Virus record (IMG/VR): IMGVR_UViG_3300001847_000050
Location: 1-38,404 of that record
Direction: 5' to 3' (one strand)
DNA: 38,404 nucleotides
From: a virus
Shown: positions 1 through 6,598 of the stretch, in pieces
How the letters are laid out: each line of letters starts with the position of its first letter
How positions within the stretch are numbered: position 1 is the stretch's first letter
Notes under the pieces: model-generated
Seen by the model: only the letters and a program-made list of their open reading frames with translations
Database searches by the model: none
Told to the model about the DNA's origin: nothing
Translations under genes and position numbers: made by a program

Positions 1-1244
1 CCGATGATCGTTTCCGGAGACATATTGTACTGCACGAACAGATTTGGGTACATCGAGTTTACGTCAAAAGAACATACCCAGTCGTGCTTGCCGATCATCA
101 CATCCTTCACATAACCGCCAGGGTATTCAGTCTTTTCTTTGACAGCAGTTGCTGGAATCGTGACCTTGCGCTTGCACAGATCGCGGTAAATGATCGAGTC
201 CCAGATCGCAGTGGTACCCAGTGTATCGACATAGTTGACACCGCCAATATACGCAATCGTCAGCGCAAGAGTAATCAGACCGAGTTTGTCCTCAAAGCGT
301 TCGATCAGTTCGACGTCCTTCAAGTTATAGTTGAAGAACAACTGCGGATCACGGTCATACAGTTCTTGCAGCGTGCCGTCATACTGAATCTTATCATCAC
401 CCAGCACAACCTTAGCAATATGCGAAAGCCTGTAGGATTCTTGGTTGCCGTAAGTATGTGTGGTAAACTTTTGAAATAGATCAAGATAATCAAGCTGCGC
501 AATACCGATAAGATCGATGAAGGTAGATTGACGACCTTTGTAGTTGAAAGATTCAGATTTGCAGATACCCCAAGGCGAAAGATTGTTTGCGACATCCTCG
601 CCGAACAGACGAACAAACCGATTGTAAATGTACGGCACATCGAACAAGCGACTGTTCCAGCCGGTGATGATGTCTGGAGTATTAGCAGGAGTAGACCACC
701 AGTTCAGAAAGTCACGCAGCATCGATTCCTCGTCGATGAACTGATGAACCTCGACGCGGCCGCTAATTACCTTGTTAGCTGGATCAAATGGCTTGACGCA
801 CCACAAATGAAAGCAATCCTCGGCGCTGTTTTTCAAACCGATTGCGAGGATCTGCTGTGTGGGATTATTGATGTCCGGAAAGCCATCATCCGAACGAGTT
901 TCGATGTCGATACTGCACACCTGCAGCAAATCGCGCTGAAAATGAATTTCATCCGGAAACATTTCCTGAATAAACTGAGCAGTCCAGCGTGCATTACCCC
1001 AGCAAGGCTGCATCAGATTTTCTTGAGAACGGATGAACTCGTTTGCAGCATACGGGCTGTCAAACTTTATCGGTTCAACCTTTTCATTCTGCATCGTCAC
1101 CCAACCGCTAGACAAATTAGTAGAAGCAGCACGGCGAAACAGAGTTGGTTTGAAGGAGATCTTTTGTTTAACTCTGACTCCATCTTTGTAGCCGCGGTAA
1201 AGGATATGTTTACCGTGACGAATAACAGAGGTGTAGAATGTCAT
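1..1244 (-). CDS. 43: DNA polymerase, family B (T4 gp43-like), N-terminal part
   Basis: Replicative DNA polymerase with 3'-5' proofreading, partner of the gp45 clamp and gp44/62 loader encoded nearby. The frame begins with ATG at 1244 (MTFYTSVIRHGK) and runs off the left edge, giving about 414 residues, a little under half of the 898-residue T4 protein. Visible motifs: Exo I SIDIET (about 111-116), Exo II GWNSRLFDVPYIYNR (195-209), Exo III YNLKDVELIERFEDK (306-320), and polymerase motif A SFDVNSMYPNLFVQYNMSP (392-410), which matches the T4 DLTSLYPS region. The palm active-site motif C and the thumb are outside the window. It lies behind the hsp20 terminator, so it may have its own promoter. 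No Shine-Dalgarno sequence is visible. Family assignment is secure; the start is the first ATG but an upstream TTG is possible. Confidence 0.95.
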   Translation of the reverse strand, partial: MTFYTSVIRHGKHILYRGYKDGVRVKQKISFKPTLFRRAASTNLSSGWVTMQNEKVEPIKFDSPYAANEFIRSQENLMQPCWGNARWTAQFIQEMFPDEIHFQRDLLQVCSIDIETRSDDGFPDINNPTQQILAIGLKNSAEDCFHLWCVKPFDPANKVISGRVEVHQFIDEESMLRDFLNWWSTPANTPDIITGWNSRLFDVPYIYNRFVRLFGEDVANNLSPWGICKSESFNYKGRQSTFIDLIGIAQLDYLDLFQKFTTHTYGNQESYRLSHIAKVVLGDDKIQYDGTLQELYDRDPQLFFNYNLKDVELIERFEDKLGLITLALTIAYIGGVNYVDTLGTTAIWDSIIYRDLCKRKVTIPATAVKEKTEYPGGYVKDVMIGKHDWVCSFDVNSMYPNLFVQYNMSPETII

Positions 1245-1282
1245 GCTCAAATACTGTAAACGGAATACTGCTTTGTGTAAAT

Positions 1283-1319
1283 GCAAAAATGGCGGCGACC
1301 CATCGAAAGGCCGCCGCCA
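1283..1319 (-). terminator. Rho-independent terminator after hsp20
   Basis: On the minus strand an 8-bp perfect stem TGGCGGCG/CGCCGCCA (arms 1319-1312 and 1297-1290), extendable by two pairs after a mismatch, is followed by ATTTTTGC. It sits between the hsp20 stop and the polymerase start. Confidence 0.85.
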
Positions 1320-1341
1320 GAGCTAATAATTATCTAGTTAG

Positions 1342-1797
1342 TCAGTCCTTCAGAAAACTCTTCTTAGTCTTAGTAGAGTTCTGATTGATTTCGATCTTCT
1401 TTGGGCGTTCGTCTTCAGGAACTACGCGCTCCAAGTTAATCGACAGAATGCCGTCAACCAGAGTTGCGCCATTAACCTGAACGTGTTCGCCCAGTGTGAA
1501 GGTACGAACGAACTCGCGAGATGAGATACCTTTATGGTAGTACTCACGAGCATCTTCCTTCTTGCCAGTTACAGTCAGAATGGAATCCTTGAGCTGGATA
1601 TCCAGATCTTCTGACTTGAAACCAGCGATTGCCAGTTCAATGATGAAGTTGTCTTCATCGACCTTCACCACATTGTGTGGCGGGTAGTTATTGTTCTGAG
1701 CGCCTAGCTGTGCTCGTGTGAGCTCATCGAACAGTTTATCGAATCCCACGAAATTAGCACGCGGGAAGTTGAACGAGGCGGTGGTGTACTGTGTCAT
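1342..1797 (-). CDS. hsp20: Small heat shock protein, Hsp20/IbpA-like
   Basis: ATP-independent holdase chaperone of the alpha-crystallin family, 151 residues. The alpha-crystallin domain spans about residues 38-140: it starts at PPHNVVKVDEDNFIIELAIAG, contains ILTVTGKKED and the typical GISSREFVRTFTLGE segment, and ends in GILSINLERVVPE. The C-terminal tail carries KKIEIN, an IxI-type motif as used for oligomer contacts. The start is well supported: GGAGG lies 8 nt before ATG. T4-like cyanophages commonly carry an hsp20 gene near gene 43 or among head genes; a role in capsid or host-protein folding is inferred. A late-type promoter box and a structured leader precede it (separate entries), so it may be expressed late, apart from the early regA transcript. 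Confidence 0.93.
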   Translation of the reverse strand: MTQYTTASFNFPRANFVGFDKLFDELTRAQLGAQNNNYPPHNVVKVDEDNFIIELAIAGFKSEDLDIQLKDSILTVTGKKEDAREYYHKGISSREFVRTFTLGEHVQVNGATLVDGILSINLERVVPEDERPKKIEINQNSTKTKKSFLKD

Positions 1798-1886
1798 CTT
1801 ATTGTCCTCCAGTTAAGCGAGGTTATGTCTTACGCCGATGACCCCAATCGGGCATCATCGGTTGCTAGCGGAATTGCTAGCAAAAC
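1798..1886 (-). promoter_or_regulatory. Structured 5' leader of hsp20
   Basis: The 89-nt leader can form three hairpins. The first is 8 bp, TTGCTAGC-AATTCC-GCTAGCAA (1883-1862). The second is 7 bp, CCGATGA/TCATCGG (1861-1855 with 1841-1835). The third is a weak CCTC/GAGG pairing (1822-1819 with 1809-1806) that covers most of the GGAGG ribosome site. The pairings are visible in the sequence; a role as an RNA thermometer is inference. Confidence 0.4.
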
Positions 1887-1894
1887 TATTTATC
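1887..1894 (-). promoter_or_regulatory. Late-type promoter box GATAAATA upstream of hsp20
   Basis: Minus-strand GATAAATA lies 2 nt after the regA stop codon and differs from the T4 late consensus TATAAATA at one position. A start about 6 nt downstream would give a leader of roughly 80 nt for hsp20. Confidence 0.5.
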
Positions 1895-1896
1895 AG

Positions 1897-2277
1897 CTAC
1901 TTGGTGTTGCCAATAGAATATTTTGGCAACAGTTCCCAGTTAGCTTTTTCGCGGTGCGAGATGATCTTGATCTGGCGCAAGGGCGCTTTATCCTTTGCCT
2001 GCTCAGGATTCACGATTGAAGCCAGACCCCAGTCAGACAGCAGAGTACTAATAGTATTTCTGCGTTGCAGATCATTGACTGTAAGGTTGGATGGCTTGCC
2101 ATCCAGTAGAAATAGTTCCTTGAAGTGAACAATGAAGTATCTTCCTTGCTTGTGCAGAATGTGGCAGGACTGATAGAGCTTGTTAGTCTCTTTGCGCGAT
2201 GCCACACCGATGCGAGTAAGCGTCTCACGGACTTTCAGAAAATCATCAGGTTGGTTCAGCGTGACCTCAAGCATCAT
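1897..2277 (-). CDS. regA: RegA translational repressor
   Basis: RNA-binding protein that represses translation of phage early mRNAs by occluding their initiation regions. The chosen start, the first of two adjacent ATGs at 2277, gives MMLEVTLNQPDDFLKV and 126 residues, close to T4 RegA (122). Alignment by eye to T4 is strong along the whole length: DDFLKVRETLTRIGVA, LYQSCHILHKQGRYFIVHFKE, LLSDWGLASIV and the C-terminal WELLPKYSIGN. A GTG at 2346 would add 23 residues without counterpart in T4 and overlap gene 62, so I reject it. The initiation region (2278-2300) holds CTCC-AGT-GGAG-TGGA-CTCC, where the GGAG can pair with either neighbour, a plausible autoregulatory structure. It follows gene 62 by 28 nt, as in T4. 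Confidence 0.95.
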   Translation of the reverse strand: MMLEVTLNQPDDFLKVRETLTRIGVASRKETNKLYQSCHILHKQGRYFIVHFKELFLLDGKPSNLTVNDLQRRNTISTLLSDWGLASIVNPEQAKDKAPLRQIKIISHREKANWELLPKYSIGNTK

Positions 2278-2305
2278 CGCGGGAGTCCACTCCACTGGAG
2301 TGTCT

Positions 2306-2710
2306 TCAGCGATTGGTTGCTTTTGGATTAGCTGATTTGAGTCCACCTTTGTTTAGTTTCTGTCTGAGTTCGTTGAGTTGTTCTGCACTCAAGATCGACA
2401 AAGCAGACTTAGCCTTTTCATTACTGTAGCCATAGTATTCTTTGACAATCAAGAGGTCTTCGTGCTCCTGGTGTTTAAGCCATTTGCTGAAGCGTTTCTT
2501 CTTACGAACTGTATTTATCAGAAACGAATACTGGAGGCGCTTGTCTGCATGGTGCAGACGATTCATCTCATTAGCAAGCAGCACAGTATCGGCAAAGTAT
2601 GACAAGCCGCGATTGATCAGAAAAGGATTGTAGGCCTTCTCTGAGGCATCATCAACCATCAGATTGACCTTGGTATCATTGATACTATTGAGATAATCGA
2701 AAGGACTCAT
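2306..2710 (-). CDS. 62: Clamp loader small subunit (gp62-like)
   Basis: Non-ATPase subunit that joins gp44 to form the loader placing the gp45 clamp on DNA. The protein is 134 residues, clearly shorter than T4 gp62 (187) but typical of the short version I know from cyanophage relatives. The conserved stretch is NPFLINRGLSYFADTVLLAN (28-47), followed by LLTYSFLIN-like and KRFSKWLKHQEHEDLLIVKEY regions. The ATG at 2710 directly abuts the TAA of the 64-codon gene before it (TAAATG on the mRNA), so translation is probably coupled; there is no clear Shine-Dalgarno sequence. Position between 44 and regA matches T4. The identification rests on both sequence and order. Confidence 0.9.
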   Translation of the reverse strand: MSPFDYLNSINDTKVNLMVDDASEKAYNPFLINRGLSYFADTVLLANEMNRLHHADKRLQYSFLINTVRKKKRFSKWLKHQEHEDLLIVKEYYGYSNEKAKSALSILSAEQLNELRQKLNKGGLKSANPKATNR

Positions 2711-2905
2711 TTAGCAGCACTTTTTTTTCTTTCGCGCAATACGCGCACGCTTATTTTCGGCAATTAAATGCCGCAAAACAATTTCTCTGGCTTCTGGGCT
2801 AGGATCCATACTTGTCATATATCCTTTGGATCGAAGTTCCTTCATCATAACTTCGACCCACGGCATAGGAGCTTTATCCATGTGTGATTGCTTTTGTTTT
2901 CTCAT
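2711..2905 (-). CDS. Small basic protein of unknown function between 62 and the 49-codon membrane peptide gene
   Basis: A 64-residue protein that I do not recognise. It has the segment PMPWVEVMMKELRSKGYMTS, then a helical EAREIVLRHLIAENKRARIA and a strongly basic end, RKKKKCC. The frame is tightly packed: 5 nt after the preceding small gene and its stop abuts the gene 62 start, which favours a real gene in the clamp-loader operon. No Shine-Dalgarno sequence is visible. The two terminal cysteines after a lysine run are unusual but no zinc motif is complete. Function cannot be given. Confidence 0.65.
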   Translation of the reverse strand: MRKQKQSHMDKAPMPWVEVMMKELRSKGYMTSMDPSPEAREIVLRHLIAENKRARIARKKKKCC

Positions 2906-2910
2906 ATATT

Positions 2911-3060
2911 TTACCAGTGACGTATTACTCCAGCGATGATGAACAGATTAGTGACAATGTAGCTGACAATAATGCAAGTACGAATGATTGCAATACTGTC
3001 CGCTTCATTGTTATCAGTTGATGCTTTTTCTCCTAGCGCTTTAGCCCAGAGTCTCCACAT
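2911..3060 (-). CDS. 49-residue single-pass membrane peptide
   Basis: A short gene that begins MWRLWAKALGEKAS and ends VIRHW, with a hydrophobic segment of about 20 residues (IAIIRTCIIVSYIVTNLFII, about 23-42), so probably one transmembrane helix. It starts 3 nt after the gene 44 stop, with GGAA 8 nt upstream overlapping the end of gene 44, and ends 5 nt before the next gene. I recall very similar W-L-W-KALGEKAS...HW peptides in cyanophage genomes, but have no function for them. Tight spacing and the recognisable pattern make it a real gene despite its length. Confidence 0.75.
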   Translation of the reverse strand: MWRLWAKALGEKASTDNNEADSIAIIRTCIIVSYIVTNLFIIAGVIRHW

Positions 3061-3063
3061 AAG

Positions 3064-4005
3064 TTATTTCCATTCAGCAGACGCCATCAGTTCGGTCATA
3101 CAGGCAACAAGGTTGAGCTCATGGTCAGCCACAAATGCATCCTTATACTGATACTCAGCAAGAATCAGCACGATCTGCGGTACCGATTGCGGCTTGGCAT
3201 AATCGGTCATGCTGTCATAGACCTTGCGGAAGATAGCAGTCGGTTCAAGATCTAGGTTGTTGACAACCCAGCCGCGCATTGCCTTGAAGTCTTTTTCCTT
3301 CAGCGCTTTCATCAGAACGTCCACATTCAGATCGGTAAGCGAGGCCAACAGACCGGAGTCGATTGAACCACTGACAGAGTAACGCTGACACTCATTGATG
3401 ACTCGGCGCCAGTCAGGAGCAAACTTCACGATCAGTTCGGCAAGAACCTTGGTGTCGTATGCAACCTTCTCGCCTTTCAGGATCTGAACCAGACGCTTAT
3501 GAAATTGGCCGCACAGATCAGCAAGCTGATTCTTGCTGGTATTGAATTCGATGACCGCACAGCGAGAATGCAGCGGTTCAATGATTCGATTCTTGAAGTT
3601 ACAGGTCAGAATAAATCTGCAGTTATTCGAGAATTCCTCGATGAAGCCGCGCAACGCCGGTTGCGTGGACTGAGGATTGAGGTAGTCGGCTTCATCGAGG
3701 ATCACCACCTTCGGTCCGCCGGAAAGCGAGACTGTGGAGGCGAATTGCTTGATCTTGTTTCTGAGAACATCAATACCAGATTCTTCAGATCCGTTGATCA
3801 GAATGTAGTCGAGATTCAGTTCATTGCAGAGTGCTCGAGCGACTGTTGTCTTGCCCAGACCGGCAGTTCCAGTTAGAAGCATATTATGCATCTCGCCAGA
3901 ATCCACGATCTTCTGAAACGTCTTCTTCAACGTCTCAGGAAGAATGCAGTCCTTGATAGTCTGCGGGCGATACTTCTCGACCCAGAGGAATTCAGTATTA
4001 CTCAT
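3064..4005 (-). CDS. 44: Clamp loader ATPase subunit (gp44-like)
   Basis: AAA+ ATPase that forms the T4-type clamp loader with gp62 and opens the gp45 ring. It is 313 residues (T4 319). Motifs: WVEKYRPQTIKDCILP at the N-terminus (8-23), Walker A GTAGLGKT (46-53), Walker B VVILDEAD (100-107), sensor 1 in FILTCNFKNRI (131-141), and the arginine-finger SRC (147-149). The C-terminal third is the helical collar domain. Start at ATG 4005, 14 nt after the stop of the DsbA-like gene, without an obvious Shine-Dalgarno sequence. Order 45-44-62-regA is as in T4, with extra small genes between. Confidence 0.97.
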   Translation of the reverse strand: MSNTEFLWVEKYRPQTIKDCILPETLKKTFQKIVDSGEMHNMLLTGTAGLGKTTVARALCNELNLDYILINGSEESGIDVLRNKIKQFASTVSLSGGPKVVILDEADYLNPQSTQPALRGFIEEFSNNCRFILTCNFKNRIIEPLHSRCAVIEFNTSKNQLADLCGQFHKRLVQILKGEKVAYDTKVLAELIVKFAPDWRRVINECQRYSVSGSIDSGLLASLTDLNVDVLMKALKEKDFKAMRGWVVNNLDLEPTAIFRKVYDSMTDYAKPQSVPQIVLILAEYQYKDAFVADHELNLVACMTELMASAEWK

Positions 4006-4019
4006 ACAAGCTAACGTTA

Positions 4020-4295
4020 TCAGGAGATACGTGACTTGTAAACCTCAGAAATAGCTTTATAGACTTCACGGACCTCAGCGGTCTCGTTCTCGAACTCCAT
4101 GACAGTCTGCTTGTGGTAAAGGTTCGCGGCCTTCTTAGCAGTACGCTTGTTCAGCTTGTATTTGTCCTCGAGGGACTTCAGGATCTCCTTGATCTGATCC
4201 TTGCTGGTCTTGATCGATGCCAGTTCTTCTGAGATCTGGTCGAATGCCTGACGGATTGCTTTGCGGTCTTCAATGTCTGTAGGGATGTTGCTCAT
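4020..4295 (-). CDS. dsbA: DsbA-like double-stranded DNA-binding protein (tentative)
   Basis: A 91-residue charged, helical protein. Its second half, LYHKQTVMEFENETAEVREVY (about 59-79), aligns well with the C-terminal LYHK...FE-ETEEV-ELY segment of T4 DsbA, a small dsDNA-binding protein encoded near gene 33 and linked to late transcription. The N-terminal half, AFDQISEELASIKTSKDQIK, looks coiled-coil. In T4 the gene is elsewhere, so its place between the clamp and loader genes is a rearrangement. It starts only about 8 nt after the upstream terminator and lacks a Shine-Dalgarno sequence. The match covers roughly a third of the protein, so the name is tentative. Confidence 0.6.
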   Translation of the reverse strand: MSNIPTDIEDRKAIRQAFDQISEELASIKTSKDQIKEILKSLEDKYKLNKRTAKKAANLYHKQTVMEFENETAEVREVYKAISEVYKSRIS

Positions 4296-4300
4296 AATAA

Positions 4301-4332
4301 AAAGTGGCGCGTTCTTTAACGACTACGCGCCA
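4301..4332 (-). terminator. Terminator between the 87-codon gene and the dsbA-like gene
   Basis: An 8-bp stem TGGCGCGT/ACGCGCCA with a 12-nt loop is followed on the minus strand by CTTTTTATT. The plus strand also has an A/T flank, so it might work both ways. It lies only a few nucleotides before the dsbA-like start codon. Confidence 0.8.
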
Positions 4333-4356
4333 AAAAGTCCGATCGGATGCTACTTA

Positions 4357-4620
4357 TCAGTTAGCTGCAGCGGCATCACCGGGGAGCTGATCACCGGCGA
4401 CGGTCTCACCATCCTGCTTTGGCTGCTCCTTGGGAGCATTGGCTTTCAGGAACTCAGCGAAACGAGTACGCAGAGCGCCGATAGCGGCCAGTTCAGGACC
4501 CTCATACGCGCCACGGCGCGAGCAGACATCGATCATCTGAACGACGGCTGCGAGGTCATTGAGGTTGAGCTGTGGAGCAGGAGCCTGCTCAGTAGCGGTA
4601 TTTGTTTGTGTGTTTTCCAT
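4357..4620 (-). CDS. Small conserved phage protein of unknown function
   Basis: 87 residues. The middle, QLNLNDLAAVVQMIDVCSRRGAYEGPELAAIGALRTRFAEFLKA split over about 17-60, resembles a small protein family common in T4-like cyanophages (L-DL...I...RGA...E...IG), for which I know no function. The flanks are low complexity: an NTATEQAPAPQ start and a QDGETVAGDQLPGDAAAAN end. It lies 29 nt after the clamp gene stop and is followed by a terminator, so it probably closes the transcript carrying gene 45. No Shine-Dalgarno sequence is apparent. Confidence 0.75.
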   Translation of the reverse strand: MENTQTNTATEQAPAPQLNLNDLAAVVQMIDVCSRRGAYEGPELAAIGALRTRFAEFLKANAPKEQPKQDGETVAGDQLPGDAAAAN

Positions 4621-4649
4621 GTTCTGTTGTACCTAGGTTGCCCTCAACT

Positions 4650-5324
4650 TCAGGAACCGAACGTTGAGGATTTTTCAAGAGCAATCCAATACTCTACGGG
4701 AACATTGGCGTTCTTGAAGTTACTGATCAGTTTTGAGCTGAATGCTACGCTGTAGTCACCAGCAATCATTTTCAGATTACCGATGGCCATGACGAACGAG
4801 AAGACCTCTTTTGAAGCATTCTCCTCATCCACCACCAGTGTGTATTTATTAGCGGTCTGATTGTTTGGATCAACAACCTGACAACTAATCGCGCCATTTT
4901 TGCCAGTAAATACGACAGTTGAGTGTCCCAGCACGCCAGCAGCCTTCTTGATGCGAGCAAAAGCATCAGCAGACAGCGTGAACTTGACATCCGCCTTGGG
5001 CATCGTCACGTTCTTGGTAGGTGTGGTGAGTGATTCCTTGCTGGCATAGAAGTATTCGATTGAATCGGAATCGGTGCCAGAGATCTTAGCAGAAGCAGCG
5101 CCCAAGTCAAGCTTGGGTTCCTTCAGTAAAGAAACCGTTGATAGAAACTCGCTGAGGTCGTAGATGCCGAACTCACGAGGAATGCGTTCTTCGATTGTCG
5201 CTGAAGCCATGATGTTCTTGGCCTCAGAGATAGTCGAAAGCGTAGTACCTTCTTTGAAGAGCATATTCGGATTGATTGTCGCGAAGTTGCTCAGGATATC
5301 GATAGTTGTTTCAGACAGTTTCAT
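4650..5324 (-). CDS. 45: Sliding clamp (gp45-like)
   Basis: Trimeric DNA clamp that gives the polymerase processivity and also activates late transcription with gp55. Start placed at the ATG at 5324, which gives MKLSETTIDILSNFATINPNM, closely matching the T4 start MKLSKDTTALLKNFATINS; an open frame continues 36 codons upstream but has no T4 counterpart. The result is 224 residues (T4 228). Other matching parts are GIYDLSEFLSTVSLLKEP and the C-terminal FVMAIGNLKMIAGDYSVAFS. The start overlaps the end of the diphosphohydrolase-like gene by 14 nt, suggesting coupled translation. There is no Shine-Dalgarno sequence. Confidence 0.95.
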   Translation of the reverse strand: MKLSETTIDILSNFATINPNMLFKEGTTLSTISEAKNIMASATIEERIPREFGIYDLSEFLSTVSLLKEPKLDLGAASAKISGTDSDSIEYFYASKESLTTPTKNVTMPKADVKFTLSADAFARIKKAAGVLGHSTVVFTGKNGAISCQVVDPNNQTANKYTLVVDEENASKEVFSFVMAIGNLKMIAGDYSVAFSSKLISNFKNANVPVEYWIALEKSSTFGS

Positions 5325-5652
5325 TGTTATTCGTAGACAATATGTCAGGACTATTCTTATTTGCAATCTCAAAAAGGAAAAGAAGATTGGTTGCTGCGTG
5401 AGCGATATGGTGCAATCCAGATTCCGGATCAATCATTTCACCGCGGTGCCATGCCCAAAGGTGGCGCTGCGCAGCATCAAAGTATCTCCTTTCACCATCA
5501 GAAACAAAGCGCCAGTTACCGCGCTCGTATTTCTGTGCGCCCATAGTGAGAACTTTTACTACCTCTTCGAGAGCATGAGAAGGCAATAGTCCGTATTCAG
5601 CTTTACCCGAATCGAACTTTCGTCCCAAAGAACTTTGCGAGGTATCCGACAC
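5311..5652 (-). CDS. dATP/dGTP diphosphohydrolase-like protein (DUF5664 type)
   Basis: 113 residues covering one complete domain: RKFDSGKAEYGLLPSHALEE (about 11-30), VVKVLTMGAQKYERGNWRF (31-49), YFDAAQRHLWAWHRGEMIDP (57-76) and ESGLHHIAHAATNLLFLFEI (77-96). This is the phage family I know as DUF5664 / dATP-dGTP diphosphohydrolase N-terminal domain, an all-alpha MazG-like fold with acidic metal ligands. The likely job is shaping the dNTP pool, consistent with its place just before the clamp gene, which it overlaps by 14 nt. Substrate is inferred from the family, not visible here. Confidence 0.8.
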   Translation of the reverse strand: MSDTSQSSLGRKFDSGKAEYGLLPSHALEEVVKVLTMGAQKYERGNWRFVSDGERRYFDAAQRHLWAWHRGEMIDPESGLHHIAHAATNLLFLFEIANKNSPDILSTNNNETV

Positions 5653-5656
5653 AGCA

Positions 5657-6220
5657 TTACTTGACAGCAGCGCGCGGGAGCAGGGCAGCTAGAATCGCGT
5701 TGTTCTGCGCGACGATAGTACGTGCCAACTCCAGAAGATCTTTGCGCAGAACAACTGGATTCTGCTCCAAGCTCGTGTCAGTATACAACTTGTGAGGAAT
5801 AGAAGCAGTTGCGCCGTGTACGGTATGCATAGGCGTACTGCTAGTCGCATTTTGCTTTCCGTTCAGCTTGAACTTATTCAAGACGAACGTGCGTACTCCT
5901 TCGTTGACAAGTCGACTAGGAGTTGTTCCAATCGCATCGCAATAGTCATAAAGCGCGTCAAAATACTTTGGCGTGCTATAAAGGCTGAAGTTATTGCGGC
6001 GCGTACCATCGTGGTGTTCGGTAGAGCTGAGACGCTTCTGATCCAGAACAAGCTTACCAAAACGAATCTGCTCGAGCAACCAGATACCAGCAGCTGAACG
6101 ACTCTTAAAACCATTCTGCTTACTCCACGCATCAAACGTCGTGACATACTTCAGTGGAAGACTCCACGTTTGGTTAGTTTTGCCTTTTGCAGTTAGAAAA
6201 TAGTTACGCATATACATCAT
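5657..6220 (-). CDS. Probable tandem ribbon-helix-helix DNA-binding protein
   Basis: No family recognised by name. Two stretches each read as strand-helix-turn-helix in the ribbon-helix-helix pattern: TWSLPLKYVTTFDAWSKQNG then SRSAAGIWLLEQIRFG, and NFSLYSTPKYFDALYDYCDA then TTPSRLVNEGVRTFVLNKF. Two such units in one chain would form a built-in Arc/MetJ-like dimer. The C-terminal part (PHKLYTDTSLEQNPVV...LLELARTIVAQNNAILAALL) looks helical. An open frame runs further upstream to 6268, but that part is the terminator of the previous gene, so I start at the ATG at 6220 (187 residues); ATGs at 6217 and 6211 are alternatives. A regulator of phage or host genes is inferred. Confidence 0.65.
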   Translation of the reverse strand: MMYMRNYFLTAKGKTNQTWSLPLKYVTTFDAWSKQNGFKSRSAAGIWLLEQIRFGKLVLDQKRLSSTEHHDGTRRNNFSLYSTPKYFDALYDYCDAIGTTPSRLVNEGVRTFVLNKFKLNGKQNATSSTPMHTVHGATASIPHKLYTDTSLEQNPVVLRKDLLELARTIVAQNNAILAALLPRAAVK

Positions 6221-6230
6221 TGATCTTAGA

Positions 6231-6266
6231 AAGTAAAAGGCTGGAGAGATTGTCGCCTCTCCAGCC
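6231..6266 (-). terminator. Terminator after the small HTH gene
   Basis: A 10-bp perfect stem GGCTGGAGAG/CTCTCCAGCC (6266-6257 and 6248-6239), 8-nt loop, then TTTTACTTTC on the minus strand. Confidence 0.93.
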
Positions 6267-6283
6267 ATGGTGCTCAGTTTAGC

Positions 6284-6523
6284 TTAGCGCAGATTGCGCG
6301 CGCTACGAGCGGCATCGTAACGATAGGTGAAGACGGTCTCGCCAGTCTCCGAATCGGTGCGACGGTTGGTCCAGATAACGTGACCCTCGTTACGGAGTTG
6401 CGAGACGACTGCCGAAGGATTGGCAATCGAGAGACGCGCGGCGGCGTCGGCAACAGAAACCTGCTTGCCAGAGGCGAGGAGGTTGAACATACGGGTCTTC
6501 TGGGACTTATTTGACTTACTCAT
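6284..6523 (-). CDS. Small winged-helix/HTH DNA-binding protein
   Basis: 79 residues. Residues about 8-45 read as a helix-turn-helix: TRMFNLLASGKQVSVADAAA then PSAVVSQLRNEGHVIWTNRR, where the last part would be the recognition helix leading into the wing. A hairpin-like DSETGETVFTYRYD follows. I recall similar small proteins in T4-like marine phages and in actinophages. It is a single-gene transcript: a 126-nt structured gap lies before it and a strong terminator after it. A regulatory role is inferred. No Shine-Dalgarno sequence; the leader reads ACACAATACAATG. Confidence 0.78.
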   Translation of the reverse strand: MSKSNKSQKTRMFNLLASGKQVSVADAAARLSIANPSAVVSQLRNEGHVIWTNRRTDSETGETVFTYRYDAARSARNLR

Positions 6524-6546
6524 TGTATTGTGTTTTAGTACTTAAA

Positions 6547-6579
6547 TGATCCATCAATAATGATTTACAGTTTGGATCA
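6547..6579. repeat. Inverted repeat TGATCCA-N19-TGGATCA
   Basis: A perfect 7-bp inverted repeat lies 24-56 bp before the HTH gene start. It could be an operator for the HTH or RHH protein or simply a hairpin in the leader; only the symmetry is seen. Confidence 0.35.
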
Positions 6580-6598
6580 GTTACTGTAGATCATACTG

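Noticed and set aside
528-1259. Long plus-strand open frame (243 codons)
   Set aside because: It is antisense to the DNA polymerase frame, which has clear exonuclease and polymerase motifs; the plus-strand product resembles nothing.
2512-2519. TATTTAT late-box look-alikes inside genes 62 (2512), 45 (4843) and uvsW (14514)
   Set aside because: They lie within early-type genes, far from any start codon; 7-8 bp AT-rich matches are expected by chance.
5311-5652. Evidence for a Z-genome (diaminopurine) phage
   Set aside because: The DUF5664-type domain is common in ordinary T4-like phages, the polymerase here is family B, and no PurZ is visible.
6221-6268. Longer start for the RHH-like protein at 6268
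   Set aside because: The added codons coincide with a 10-bp terminator hairpin of the preceding gene.
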